The notes: generated by a model not told the origin, from the letters alone. Positions 17,134 to 24,356 are shown, numbered from the stretch's first letter. The stretch is DNA of 35,862 nt from Bacillus sp. AFS037270 (GCF_002585305.1 NZ_NUNF01000069.1:16786-52647); one strand, 5' to 3'. Numbers and translations: made by a program.

Positions 17134-17282
17134 GATGCTCCCCCCAAAAACTTCTATCTATTAATAGATATTATATCTAACTATTTTCCTATAATGATAC
17201 TTATTGTTAATATAGCAAGAATCAGGTCTATTCACATTGTCAAATTATTTCCATGGTATTTTAACTTGTTAAACATAGAAAT

Positions 17283-17312
17283 AGAGGCTGTCATGGAATC
17301 ATGACAGCCTCT
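17283..17312 (-). terminator. Terminator of the gerPA-like gene
   Basis: A perfect 13-bp stem (17283-17295 with 17300-17312) with a four-base loop lies 10 bases past the gerPA-like stop on the minus strand; the tail TATTTCTAT is only moderately T-rich. Confidence 0.7.
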
Positions 17313-17322
17313 GCCTGTTAAG

Positions 17323-17536
17323 TTAAGCATCCTGAAAGATTGGCTGGTCAATGACATCGCAATCAGGAGCATTTGTTGCACTACATCCGTTTATCGTAAT
17401 AATTTTCACACCCGTATTCGAAGATCCTGAGCCGAACGCTGTTTTCGAAGCACTTTTCGGAGAAACGAACAGTGCCCCCAAATTGCACGATCCCTCCGCT
17501 TACGGTATCAATCTTGACTGGGGGATTAAATGACAT
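17323..17536 (-). pseudogene. GerPA/GerPF-type spore germination protein gene with a frameshift
   Basis: Read from ATG at 17536, the first 20 residues (MSFNPPVKIDTVSGGIVQFG) match the start of GerPA/GerPF proteins. Dropping one G from a run of five (plus-strand C run 17475-17479) restores FVSPKSASKTAFGSGSSNTG, then INGCSATNAPDCDVIDQPI and a TAA stop, about 70 residues in all, the normal family size. In the uncorrected frame translation stops early. These proteins are needed for germinant passage through the spore coat. AAGGAT precedes the start, a sigma-K promoter lies upstream and a terminator downstream. The gene lies alone, outside a gerP operon. A sequencing error at the homopolymer cannot be excluded. 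Confidence 0.8.
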
Positions 17537-17570
17537 GGTTAAACATCCTTTACAGTTGGATTTCTTATCT

Positions 17571-17598
17571 TAATTTATGTCAGACTGCTCTTTTGTGT
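17571..17598 (-). promoter_or_regulatory. Putative sigma-K promoter of the gerPA-like gene
   Basis: On the minus strand CATAAATTA (plus 17571-17579) fits CATANNNTA exactly, with AC (plus 17597-17598) after a 17-bp spacer. gerP genes of B. subtilis are sigma-K dependent, which agrees. Confidence 0.6.
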
Positions 17599-17773
17599 GT
17601 TCATTGTTGTTTTATACTCTGTTGACTGGAGCGGAAATCAACAACCAAATTTCACAGCAAAAAAAGAATACCACTTGTCAATTCATTTTCCTATAATCTT
17701 CCATTGTAAACTATTATTCTAATAAAGTATGATTTTTTAAGTGAATATATTATTTATAAGCGGAGGAGAATAA

Positions 17774-19903
17774 TTGAATAGAATAGTAGTAAGTTTTCTT
17801 TCCTTTTTCTTACTATTTAATCTTTTTATTTCAGGTGCATCGGCAGACACGATTGAACCAAAATTGCAGGTTAAATTGGTCAATTATATAGGAAACCAAA
17901 CACAATTAACCATTAAGCCTACGGGGGATTATCTTATCCAAGGGTCAAATCTCCGTTTAACAAATGGGACTTCTTATGTGGTCAAATATGATAATAATAG
18001 AATCATATTATTAGAAGGTTCAACCACACTTATTCAAGGTGATTCCGTAAACCTAATCCCTTCATTAGAAACAAACTACTTAACCATTAACAATCGTCCC
18101 TATTTAGGTTCATTTCGGTTTATCCCTGAGAATTCAAAATATGTTCGGCCCATTAATGAGGTTTTTATAGAAGATTATTTAAAGGGTGTTGTACCTTTTG
18201 AAATGATGGCAGGCTGGAATAAAGAAGCATTAAAATCTCAGGCAGTCGCTGCTAGAACCTATGCGCTATCTTATTTAAATAGAGTGATGGATGACACGAT
18301 CAATTATCAAGTTTACGGAGGCTACGCCTGGCACCCTAACAGCACCGCAGCTGTAGATGAAACGAAAGGTGAAGTTTTAAAATCAAATGGCCGCTTGATT
18401 AGTGCCGTTTTCTCTGCAAGTAATGGAGGGAAAACAGAGTCAAATGCAAATGTATGGGGAACATCGCCTGTTTCTTATTTGACAATCAAAACAGACGAAT
18501 TTGATGCCAAAACAGCATGGAAGTTTTCTGTAAAAACACAGCAAATCGATCCAACTATTCCTTCATGGACTCAAATGAAAGAATTTGATACCACAATTAC
18601 TACCTCAATTAAATCCTGGATGCTTACACACGGTTATGCGGGGAAAGAAATTAAGATAACCGCCATCCCTATTTTGTCTTTAAATACACCTACCTCTGGT
18701 GATCGTGTATCAAAAGGAGATATTACGATTGAGTTTTTCACCAAAGATAAACTAGACCAAAATGGTAAATTTATACCACAAAAAATCGAGTACAAAAACA
18801 TATCCGCTACTCAAATACGCGCAATGGTTGGCATTCGCGCCATGTTGAGTTACTTAGTGACAAATATTACTCAAACATCCGACAACATCACGGTTTCCGG
18901 ACTTGGTGATGGCCATGGTGTGGGTTTAAGTCAATGGGGTGCGAAAAATCGTGCTGATGCAGGTCAAAATTATAACGAAATCCTTGCGTTCTATTATGAT
19001 GGCACAACTATAACAAAAGAATACACAGAACAACCTCAATCGATCGTACAACCTTCACCGGAACCGATCGATCAAGCAGAAGTTCCAACGACTGCACCTA
19101 TCGTAATCCAAACTCCGCCAGCGGACACAACGGCTCCGCAAATAAGTGCTGTGAGTGTCAATGTCGATAATGCAAAAAGTAAGGCTGCAATTTCTTTTAA
19201 AACGAATGAAAAGGCGAAAATTTCCGTTTATATCAAAGATAGCACAGGAAAAATTCTAACCTATTTATCCCAAGATGCTTTAACTGAACCTGGAACATTT
19301 AACAAAGAGTACAATACCTCTACTCTAGCAAATGGTAAATATTATGCAGGCATCATTGCGATTGATGGCTCGAATAATCGAGCATCAACGTTGCCATCAT
19401 TTGAAGTCAAGAAAATCGTCCCAGTAAAAGATACAGCAGCTCCAAAAATCAGCAGCGTAAAAACAAGTGTTAATAACACAACTAATAAAGCTTCACTCAC
19501 TTTTAACACCAATGAGACCTCGAAATTAACTGTATATATCAAAGACAGTAAAGGAAAAATCCTTACGTATTTGAAAAAGGATGCCTTAACGAAGGCTGGC
19601 GCGGTTAAGCTGGATTACAGCACCAATTCCTATGCAAACGGAAAATATACAGTAGCGATCCTAACGGTGGATACAAGCAATAACAAATCTTCTGCCACAG
19701 CTGCTTTTGAAGTCAAAAAGGTGAAAACAGGGAAAGTATTGGTTTCATTATTGCACGTACGTACCTCCGCTTCGTCTAAAGCAAAAATAATCGGGACAAT
19801 AAAGAAAAACCAAACCGTTACCATTCTTTCCGCAAGCCGTGGCTGGTATCGAATCAGCTATGGTAAATTAACAGGCTATGTTCCTCAAACAGCTGTAAGA
19901 TAA
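17774..19903 (+). CDS. Secreted SpoIID/LytB-domain protein with two repeats and an SH3 domain
   Basis: A 709-residue protein with a Sec signal peptide (FLSFFLLFNLFISGASA, residues 8-24). Residues about 120-415 form a SpoIID domain with the catalytic-type GVVPFEM, ALKSQAVAARTYAL and GDGHGVGLSQWGA motifs, as in lytic transglycosylases that act on denuded glycan and in the amidase enhancer LytB. Residues about 451-547 and 552-650 are two tandem repeats of each other (each with VYIKDS, GKILTYL, ANGKY and FEVKK), and about 651-709 is a bacterial SH3 domain (LHVRTSAS to GWYRISYGKLTGYVP). The start is TTG after GGAGGAG (17762-17767). It is not SpoIID itself, which is shorter and lacks the C-terminal modules. 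A cell-wall role is inferred. Confidence 0.88.
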   Translation: MNRIVVSFLSFFLLFNLFISGASADTIEPKLQVKLVNYIGNQTQLTIKPTGDYLIQGSNLRLTNGTSYVVKYDNNRIILLEGSTTLIQGDSVNLIPSLETNYLTINNRPYLGSFRFIPENSKYVRPINEVFIEDYLKGVVPFEMMAGWNKEALKSQAVAARTYALSYLNRVMDDTINYQVYGGYAWHPNSTAAVDETKGEVLKSNGRLISAVFSASNGGKTESNANVWGTSPVSYLTIKTDEFDAKTAWKFSVKTQQIDPTIPSWTQMKEFDTTITTSIKSWMLTHGYAGKEIKITAIPILSLNTPTSGDRVSKGDITIEFFTKDKLDQNGKFIPQKIEYKNISATQIRAMVGIRAMLSYLVTNITQTSDNITVSGLGDGHGVGLSQWGAKNRADAGQNYNEILAFYYDGTTITKEYTEQPQSIVQPSPEPIDQAEVPTTAPIVIQTPPADTTAPQISAVSVNVDNAKSKAAISFKTNEKAKISVYIKDSTGKILTYLSQDALTEPGTFNKEYNTSTLANGKYYAGIIAIDGSNNRASTLPSFEVKKIVPVKDTAAPKISSVKTSVNNTTNKASLTFNTNETSKLTVYIKDSKGKILTYLKKDALTKAGAVKLDYSTNSYANGKYTVAILTVDTSNNKSSATAAFEVKKVKTGKVLVSLLHVRTSASSKAKIIGTIKKNQTVTILSASRGWYRISYGKLTGYVPQTAVR

Positions 19904-19904
19904 C

Positions 19905-19951
19905 AAAAAAGGTTGTATCCCTACTCTATATAGGGGATACAACCTTTTTTT
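19905..19951. terminator. Bidirectional terminator after the SpoIID-domain gene
   Basis: GGTTGTATCCC (19911-19921) pairs with GGGATACAACC (19934-19944), with A and T runs on both sides; shared with the convergent fxsA. Confidence 0.92.
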
Positions 19952-20336
19952 ATTTAATAATTTTCCGATTACTCCTGTTGATCCTCTTTTTAAAAAAGTA
20001 ACTAATTAAATACTTAAATAACTTCCTTGTTGGCGGAAAAAGCATCAGAAAGCCAACGATATCGGTAATAAATCCTGGAGTTAATAAAAAAGTCGCTCCT
20101 ATTAAAATGCAGACGCCATCTAAAAGTGCATCCCCAGGAAGCTGGCCGCGGCTCAACTGTTCTTGAACCTTCCGAATCGTTTGCAGTCCTTCCCTTTTCG
20201 CTAAATAGGCGCCAATAACTCCTGTCAAAATAATAAGCAATATCGTAGGCCATACACCGATGGTTTTACCGGATAATAGCAAAAATCCTATATCAGCTGC
20301 TGGTATGATGATGATTAACAAAAATAAATACCGCAT
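19950..20336 (-). CDS. fxsA: FxsA family membrane protein
   Basis: A 128-residue protein with four hydrophobic helices of the FxsA family (in E. coli, named for suppressing phage T7 exclusion by the F plasmid). The signature is visible: IIPAADIGFLLL, IGVWPTILLIILTGVIGAYLA, the soluble helix EGLQTIRKVQEQLSRGQLP, and GATFLLTPGFITDIVGFLML. I placed the start at 20336, where ATG follows AAGGAG, rather than at an upstream in-frame ATG (20366) without a site. Its cellular function in Bacillus is not known. It is a single gene. Confidence 0.88.
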   Translation of the reverse strand: MRYLFLLIIIIPAADIGFLLLSGKTIGVWPTILLIILTGVIGAYLAKREGLQTIRKVQEQLSRGQLPGDALLDGVCILIGATFLLTPGFITDIVGFLMLFPPTRKLFKYLISYFFKKRINRSNRKIIK

Positions 20337-20428
20337 GAAATGCTCCTTCCTCTTATCCTCTTCCAAGCTAGAATCCCATTACACCTTCTTGTACATAATA
20401 GTACCAAATTAACTGGAGGGACAAAACT

Positions 20429-20713
20429 TTGGGGACTTGTGAACTTTGCGGACGGCAACAGGTAGACACGACGGTTCATCACCTGCTTCCGAAAGAAATG
20501 GGCGGAACATTCGGGGCCACCGCCAACCTTTGCATGCCCTGTCATAAGCAAATCCACGCTCTATACACCAATGAGGAAATCGCCGCCCGGCTGACAACTT
20601 TACCCGAACTGAGAGCGGATGAAAAGCTTGCCAGCTTTATTAAGTGGATTCGTAAACAGCCTCCCACCAAACTCATGAAAATTAAAAAATCTAAAGAACG
20701 AAGACAAAAATAA
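20429..20713 (+). CDS. Small HNH-type zinc finger protein (YisB-like)
   Basis: A 94-residue protein with an HNH nuclease-like core: CELCGR near the N-terminus, the HH pair in TTVHHLLPKEMGG, and NLCMPCHKQIHALY, in which two CxxC/CxxCH pairs would bind zinc. The C-terminal third is basic (KLMKIKKSKERRQK), as in a DNA-binding tail. Small stand-alone proteins of this type occur across Bacillus (YisB is one); their biological target is unknown. The start is TTG at 20429 with CTGGAGGG upstream. The end of the gene abuts the gpx promoter. No mobile element is nearby. Confidence 0.82.
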   Translation: MGTCELCGRQQVDTTVHHLLPKEMGGTFGATANLCMPCHKQIHALYTNEEIAARLTTLPELRADEKLASFIKWIRKQPPTKLMKIKKSKERRQK

Positions 20714-20768
20714 TTGCTAAAAGCTAATAAATCGGTTACGATTAAATCGTACACGATTTATTTTTTTA
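20714..20768 (+). promoter_or_regulatory. gpx-ohrR promoter with OhrR-like operator
   Basis: TACGATTAAATCGTA (20737-20751, a 15-bp palindrome) overlaps TAAATCGTACACGATTTA (20743-20760, an 18-bp palindrome). The arrangement follows the B. subtilis OhrR operator, built on TACAATTAAATTGTA repeats. TTGCTA (20714-20719), 17 bp, TACGAT (20737-20742) is a possible weak sigma-A promoter that the operator would cover. Confidence 0.65.
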
Positions 20769-20785
20769 CTTTGGGAGGGAAAAAC

Positions 20786-21265
20786 ATGACAACCGTTTAT
20801 GATTTTAATGTAAAAATGCCTAACGGCGAAATGAAGTCATTGAAAGAATATGAGGGAAAACCGTTAATCATTGTCAATACAGCCAGCAAGTGTGGCTTTA
20901 CACCACAATTTAAAGGCCTTCAGGCACTAAATGAAAAGTACAAAGACCAGGGCCTTGAGATTTTAGGATTCCCCTGCGATCAATTCAACAACCAAGAATT
21001 TGCTGATATCGACGAAACCACTCAATTTTGCCAGGTGAACTATGGTGTAACCTTTCCGATGTTTGCCAAGGTTGATGTAAACGGTGAAAAAGCAGATCCG
21101 TTATTTACTTTTTTGAAGGATCAGAAGAAAGGACTCCTCTCAAGAAATATTAAATGGAATTTCACGAAGTTTCTAGTCGATGCCAATGGTCAGGTCGTCG
21201 AACGTTACGCCCCAACTGTCGATCCAAGCAGAATGGAGCAGGATATCAAAAAATTATTTTCTTAA
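20786..21265 (+). CDS. gpx: Glutathione peroxidase family thiol peroxidase
   Basis: A 159-residue cytoplasmic peroxidase. The peroxidatic cysteine ([12 protein letters not shown], near residue 36), the glutamine of [12 protein letters not shown], and the tryptophan and asparagine of [10 protein letters not shown] make the complete family tetrad. It has Cys instead of selenocysteine, and as Bacillus lacks glutathione it probably uses thioredoxin or bacillithiol. A second cysteine in FPCDQ may be the resolving one. ATG at 20786 follows GGGAGGG; an in-frame upstream start would lie within the operator. It is cotranscribed with the MarR-family gene 10 bases downstream. B. subtilis has a homologue, BsaA. 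Confidence 0.93.
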   Translation: MTTVYDFNVKMPNGEMKSLKEYEGKPLIIVNTASKCGFTPQFKGLQALNEKYKDQGLEILGFPCDQFNNQEFADIDETTQFCQVNYGVTFPMFAKVDVNGEKADPLFTFLKDQKKGLLSRNIKWNFTKFLVDANGQVVERYAPTVDPSRMEQDIKKLFS

Positions 21266-21275
21266 AGGTGATCAT

Positions 21276-21713
21276 TTGAAGGACTTCTTCACGTTAAAAA
21301 ATCAACTATGTTTTGCCATCTATGAAACAGCTAGTGAATTTACAAAACTGTATTCGACCGTACTTCAACCATTCGGATTAACCTATCCGCAGTACTTAGT
21401 CCTCTTGGCTTTATGGGAAAAAGATGGGGTAACGGTGAAAGGCTTAGGTGAAAGATTAAATCTCGGGACCGGCACCTTAACGCCGATGATTGCAAGAATG
21501 GAGGGGAACGGCTGGCTCCGTAAGGAACGTTCCTCCGAGGATGAAAGAAGGGTTTTTATATTTTTAGAAAAGAAGGCCTATGAACAAAAGCCAGCAATCA
21601 CCCAAAAGGTCGGCGAAAAAATTGAAGCCTGTAACATTGAGATAAACGAGTATGAGCAGCTGATGGAACATTTAAATAAGTTACACCACAAGCTGCAGCA
21701 GCAAAAATCTTAA
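21276..21713 (+). CDS. MarR-family peroxide-sensing repressor, OhrR-like
   Basis: A 145-residue winged-helix repressor. The N-terminal LKNQLCFAIYETASEFTKLY, with Cys12, aligns with the redox-active Cys15 region of B. subtilis OhrR (DNQLCFLLYASSREMTKQY), and the rest follows: TYPQYLVLLALWE, the recognition region NLGTGTLTPMIARME, and the wing RSSEDERRVFIFL. A second cysteine at position 119 lies where two-cysteine OhrR proteins carry theirs. The start is TTG at 21276 with AAAGGTG upstream. It is downstream of the peroxidase gene, and the operator before that gene fits OhrR, so it likely represses its own operon until oxidised by organic peroxides. Confidence 0.85.
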   Translation: MKDFFTLKNQLCFAIYETASEFTKLYSTVLQPFGLTYPQYLVLLALWEKDGVTVKGLGERLNLGTGTLTPMIARMEGNGWLRKERSSEDERRVFIFLEKKAYEQKPAITQKVGEKIEACNIEINEYEQLMEHLNKLHHKLQQQKS

Positions 21714-21715
21714 TT

Positions 21716-21811
21716 AGAAAAGCGGAGGCGCCATGACCAGGGCGACAGGCATAAGACGAGCCCCTAGGCGCTGGAGCTAGACAATTTTCAAAGTTGAATT
21801 TAATACTTTTT
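21716..21811 (+). repeat. Copy of the dispersed repeat
   Basis: AGAAAAGCGGAGGCGCCATGACCAGGGCG at the left, ATAAGACGAGCCCCTAGGCGCTGGAGCTAGACAATTT at the right, followed by the same T-rich sequence seen after other copies. It lies immediately after the MarR-family gene. Confidence 0.78.
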
Positions 21812-21860
21812 TATTTACGATCTGGGCTGGTGCCCGCCCATTCACTGGACATCTATAATG

Positions 21861-21869
21861 CATACATTA
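21861..21869 (+). promoter_or_regulatory. Possible sporulation -10 element
   Basis: CATACATTA fits CATANNNTA (sigma-K) and the sigma-E -10 consensus CATACANT, about 60 bases before the Gly/His-rich gene. No convincing -35 is seen, and a TATAAT at 21854-21859 could be used by sigma-A instead. Confidence 0.3.
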
Positions 21870-21922
21870 CAGCTAGTAAGTAGCTATTCTTGCCACTTAA
21901 ACATATAGAAAAAAGGAGATGT

Positions 21923-22153
21923 ATGCGCATGTTTGGAGGACACGGCGGGTATCATGGAGGCCACTATGGCGGCTATCCTGGAGGATACCATCACCATCAT
22001 CATGGATACTATCACGGGGGTTATCCAGGTTATGGATATGGCGGCTTCGGTTCACCTTTTTTAGGCGGCTTTCTCGGTGGGTTAACAGCCGGTGCCTTAA
22101 CGGGAGGATACCCTGCACCTTATCCGTATTATAGCGGTTATCCATATTATTAA
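21923..22153 (+). CDS. Gly/Tyr/His-rich small protein
   Basis: A 76-residue protein of very biased composition. It opens with repeated GG-Y-H units (GGHGGYHGGHYGGYPGGYH), has five histidines in a row, then a hydrophobic glycine-rich segment (FLGGFLGGLTAGALTGG) and a Pro-Tyr tail (PAPYPYYSGYPYY). I do not recognise a named family; composition is like spore coat or cell-surface proteins of Bacillus. ATG at 21923 is chosen because AAAGGAG (21912-21917) lies 5-6 bases upstream; an ATG at 21929 is also possible. The histidines could bind metal, which is an inference. A weak hairpin with a T-rich tail follows around 22163-22205. Confidence 0.7.
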   Translation: MRMFGGHGGYHGGHYGGYPGGYHHHHHGYYHGGYPGYGYGGFGSPFLGGFLGGLTAGALTGGYPAPYPYYSGYPYY

Positions 22154-22220
22154 AAAATGAAGAAGATCGGTGAGGCTTATTCAATATGGCAAGCTGATCT
22201 TTACTTTATTGGTAAATGTG

Positions 22221-22251
22221 AAAAAACAGGCAGAGGGTAAAGCCCTCTGCC
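22221..22251 (-). terminator. Terminator for the spo0E-like gene
   Basis: GGCAGAGGG (22229-22237) pairs perfectly with CCCTCTGCC (22243-22251); on the minus strand a T run follows (plus 22221-22226). It is 90 bases past the spo0E-like stop. Confidence 0.8.
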
Positions 22252-22340
22252 ATTTTAGTAAATTCTTTTACTAGAAAATTACGATTCACCTTCTCTGCAA
22301 TCTCTTGATGTTGGGAAAAAAACTTCATGTATGTAAATAC

Positions 22341-22505
22341 TTATGCTGTTAGTTCTTCTATTAAACCCATTTGGAGGTTAATTAATCTATCAAGTCTTTC
22401 ACTAAGTCTTACCGTTTCGGCTGAGGTAAAGCCTTTGGAAAGCCCTACTGTTATCATTTTTAATCGTAGATTTTCAATTTGTAAGAATAGATCTTCATTC
22501 GTCAT
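22341..22505 (-). CDS. Spo0E-like aspartyl-phosphate phosphatase
   Basis: A 54-residue protein starting MTNEDLFLQIENLRLKM, with the family motif in RLSERLDRLINLQM (the S-x-x-L-D-x-L-I core). Spo0E-family proteins dephosphorylate Spo0A~P or related response regulators and delay sporulation; they are short helical hairpins of 50-90 residues, as here. ATG at 22505 has AAGGGG nine bases upstream. It is a single gene on the minus strand with its own terminator at 22229-22251. Which response regulator it targets is unknown. Confidence 0.85.
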   Translation of the reverse strand: MTNEDLFLQIENLRLKMITVGLSKGFTSAETVRLSERLDRLINLQMGLIEELTA

Positions 22506-22560
22506 GATCGATAACCCCTTATATTAAAAAATCCCTGTGAAATAAGTTTACTAGTTGTAA

Positions 22561-22808
22561 GCGTATTCAAGGAACTTGTTTTCATCATCAAATATCGACA
22601 CTTTTTATGTTGAATATGTTGAGAATTGGCAAGAAAAGTCCTCAGTCCCTGATTATGCTATAAATCTTAACGAAGTACCTCAGAATTTGGCGGAACTTGG
22701 GAAAATTTTTATTCTATGAATTTGATTGCTAGAGTTGGTAAAGTTGATATTATTCCTTGGTGCTTGATGTCACATGAATATTATGGTCAGAGCAGAATAC
22801 ATACATAA
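22561..22808 (+). pseudogene. Broken gene of unknown function
   Basis: Two abutting reading frames look like coding sequence joined by a one-base loss. Frame 1 (22561-22719) reads NIDTFYVEYVENWQEKSS then INLNEVPQNLAELGK before a stop. Adding one base in the A run near 22702-22705 continues in frame 2 as NFYSMNLIARVGKVDIIPWC to a TAA at 22806. There is no start codon with a ribosome binding site, and a stop (22558-22560) bounds the left side, so the N-terminus is missing too. I do not recognise the family. Confidence 0.5.
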
Positions 22809-22862
22809 GAAGAAGAGGGCTTTTTTGAATGTGATCACAAACTGTAAACGGAGGTCTTAGCT

Positions 22863-23345
22863 ATGAAAAAATGGTTGACTGGTTTGTCTGTTGGTCTCTT
22901 ATTTCTTCTCAGTGGCTGTTCTTTCTTCAACCTTTCGTACGACACGCTTGACTATGCAAGAGATGCCTCTAATTATCTAGACAAGGTGACCCAATTTGCC
23001 GCTGACACCCCCTCACTGGTTAAAAGGGCTGTCAACAATCAACAAGCAGCAGATGAATTAAAAAGGGAACTCCAGCAAATGAAACAGGAGATAACAAAGT
23101 TTAATAATCTGGATGCCCCAGAAACGGTTAGGGAGTTTCATCAACAGCTAATCGCACAAAATAACCGCTTAGTTTCCCAAATTGACCTATATCTAGCGCA
23201 GCTTAAAAACGGCCTGCTCGATCCCTCCTTCCTCAAAAACAACCAACTACTCCAACCCGTTCAAGAAATTACCAACATCGTCCAACAAATCAAAAAACTC
23301 AACAACCAAGTAAACGAAACGCTCAGTGTCTCACAAGGTGCCTGA
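22863..23345 (+). CDS. DUF6376-like lipoprotein
   Basis: A 160-residue lipoprotein: a lipoprotein signal peptide with a clean lipobox (LLFLLSGCS, Cys19) is followed by a mostly helical domain rich in Q, N and L (about residues 45-155, e.g. QQAADELKRELQQMKQEI and VQEITNIVQQIKKLNNQ) that probably forms coiled coils. It resembles a widespread uncharacterised Bacillus lipoprotein family. ACGGAGG precedes ATG. The last codons and the TGA stop lie inside a GGTGCCTGACACC repeat (23337-23349), so the natural C-terminus may have been changed by that insertion. Anchored on the outer face of the membrane; function unknown. Confidence 0.8.
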   Translation: MKKWLTGLSVGLLFLLSGCSFFNLSYDTLDYARDASNYLDKVTQFAADTPSLVKRAVNNQQAADELKRELQQMKQEITKFNNLDAPETVREFHQQLIAQNNRLVSQIDLYLAQLKNGLLDPSFLKNNQLLQPVQEITNIVQQIKKLNNQVNETLSVSQGA

Positions 23346-23349
23346 CACC
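23336..23349 (+). repeat. GGTGCCTGACACC repeat, half copy
   Basis: The 14 bases AGGTGCCTGACACC are identical to the right arm of the hairpin at 27113-27161. It supplies the stop codon of the lipoprotein gene. Confidence 0.7.
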
Positions 23350-23482
23350 AATATTACCGTTATGACAATGTTTATGGTTAGTTTTCTGTTATTCCTGATA
23401 TTTTCCGAAGGTTACCGTCATAATTTAGCGAATGATGGAATATAGATAGTATCACTCAACTAACTATAAGGGTGGTATTGGA

Positions 23483-23641
23483 ATGAATAAAGAAATTGTA
23501 CGTTATGACGGGAAGCTTTTTATGGTTATCTATAAATATAGTTCCGGCTATTGGGAAATTAGAGAGAAGGACAGCAAATTTAATGTGCAGCTGGTACATG
23601 AATCGGAAGTTCAAGCTGTTGAAGAGACCGTTACCTTTTAA
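23483..23641 (+). CDS. Small conserved-looking protein, 52 residues
   Basis: Starts MNKEIVRYDGKLFMVIYKYS and continues SGYWEIREKDSKFNVQLVHE, ending VEETVTF. It reads as a compact beta-rich domain with normal codon use; I recall similar unnamed small proteins in Bacillus but cannot give a family. A weak site (AAGGGTGG, 23468-23475) precedes ATG. The 3' end of the gene forms one arm of a hairpin (23625-23652). Confidence 0.65.
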   Translation: MNKEIVRYDGKLFMVIYKYSSGYWEIREKDSKFNVQLVHESEVQAVEETVTF

Positions 23642-23656
23642 GGTGACGGTCTTTGA
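23624..23656 (+). terminator. Hairpin overlapping the end of the 52-residue gene
   Basis: AGACCGTTACC pairs with GGTGACGGTCT across the TAA stop (13 pairs counting one G-T), followed only by TTTGACAT, so it is an imperfect terminator. Confidence 0.45.
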
Positions 23657-23657
23657 C

Positions 23658-23906
23658 ATGCTCCGTCTTAAGAAAATTGGACTTTTACTCTTACTCTGTT
23701 TATATGTTGTTGAAAAACCGGTTGAGGTCTATGTTCAAACTGCAGTAGAAACGTTCTTGAATAAGCCGGTTTCCTATCCTGACGGACTGCAGGAATTTAG
23801 CAATACGGTGAATAAAAGGTTTCTGCAAACCTTAGAAATGCTATTTTTTTGTATTCATTGCATACAAATAAACAACATAATCAGTCATAACCCCAGAATA
23901 GCCTAA
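23658..23906 (+). CDS. Hypothetical 82-residue protein, probably truncated
   Basis: Starts MLRLKKIGLLLLLCLYVVEK, a plausible membrane anchor, continues with VQTAVETFLNKPVSYPDG, and then runs 66 bases into the 3' end of the convergent dinB gene, where the residues (LFFCIHCIQINN) look like antisense readout. The natural gene may have ended near 23840 and lost its stop. The only candidate ribosome binding site (AAGGTG) is 12 bases from the ATG. No family recognised. Confidence 0.35.
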   Translation: MLRLKKIGLLLLLCLYVVEKPVEVYVQTAVETFLNKPVSYPDGLQEFSNTVNKRFLQTLEMLFFCIHCIQINNIISHNPRIA

Positions 23907-24356
23907 CTGTCGCAACATAGCTGTTATATTCCCACGATGATATGTTCCATGATTAACAACATGCTGAACCAATTCAAAAAAATTGGTTTCCAGCCGACCA
24001 AAAGCAGGATGCTCTGGGGAAATTGATTGATCAAGGTTCTCTTGACGATCGAAAAATGCTTTATATCGCTCGGATAAGTTAAAGAACATCCTCTGCATTT
24101 CATCTATACCTTTTCCTTTTGTTGACTCCCTCAGTTGTGTCCTTAATTTTGCGATTTCATCAAAACTATCACCGGACATGACCCATAACCATATGGTATC
24201 GGTAGCGTAAATATGCGCTACCACTTCTGATATGGAAGAAAAAACACTTTGAATCTCCTTATGGTAAATATCCTTTGGCAGTTCTTTTAAATGCTCAAAC
24301 ACTCTTTGATTTGCCCACACGTGATAATCATACAATTGTAATGCATGAGGCTTCAT
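23841..24356 (-). CDS. DinB-family protein (putative metal-dependent hydrolase/thiol transferase fold)
   Basis: A 171-residue four-helix-bundle protein. The DinB family features are LYDYHVWANQRVFEHLKELP at the N-terminus, the first metal histidine in EVVAHIYATD, and the paired histidines in VQHVVNHGTYHRGNITAMLR. The family includes bacillithiol transferases (BstA) and damage-inducible proteins; the exact reaction is not predictable here. GGGAGGAAA precedes ATG. No LexA box is evident upstream. Confidence 0.88.
   Translation of the reverse strand: MKPHALQLYDYHVWANQRVFEHLKELPKDIYHKEIQSVFSSISEVVAHIYATDTIWLWVMSGDSFDEIAKLRTQLRESTKGKGIDEMQRMFFNLSERYKAFFDRQENLDQSISPEHPAFGRLETNFFELVQHVVNHGTYHRGNITAMLRQLGYSGVMTDYVVYLYAMNTKK

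Noticed and set aside
17351..17533. A 60-codon plus-strand frame
   Set aside because: It is the opposite strand of the gerPA-like gene, whose family motifs are clear.
21897..22184. A 95-codon minus-strand frame
   Set aside because: It mirrors the biased codons of the Gly/Tyr/His-rich gene and has no start signal.
22327..22527. A 66-codon plus-strand frame
   Set aside because: It is the shadow of the minus-strand spo0E-like gene, which has a ribosome binding site and the family motif.
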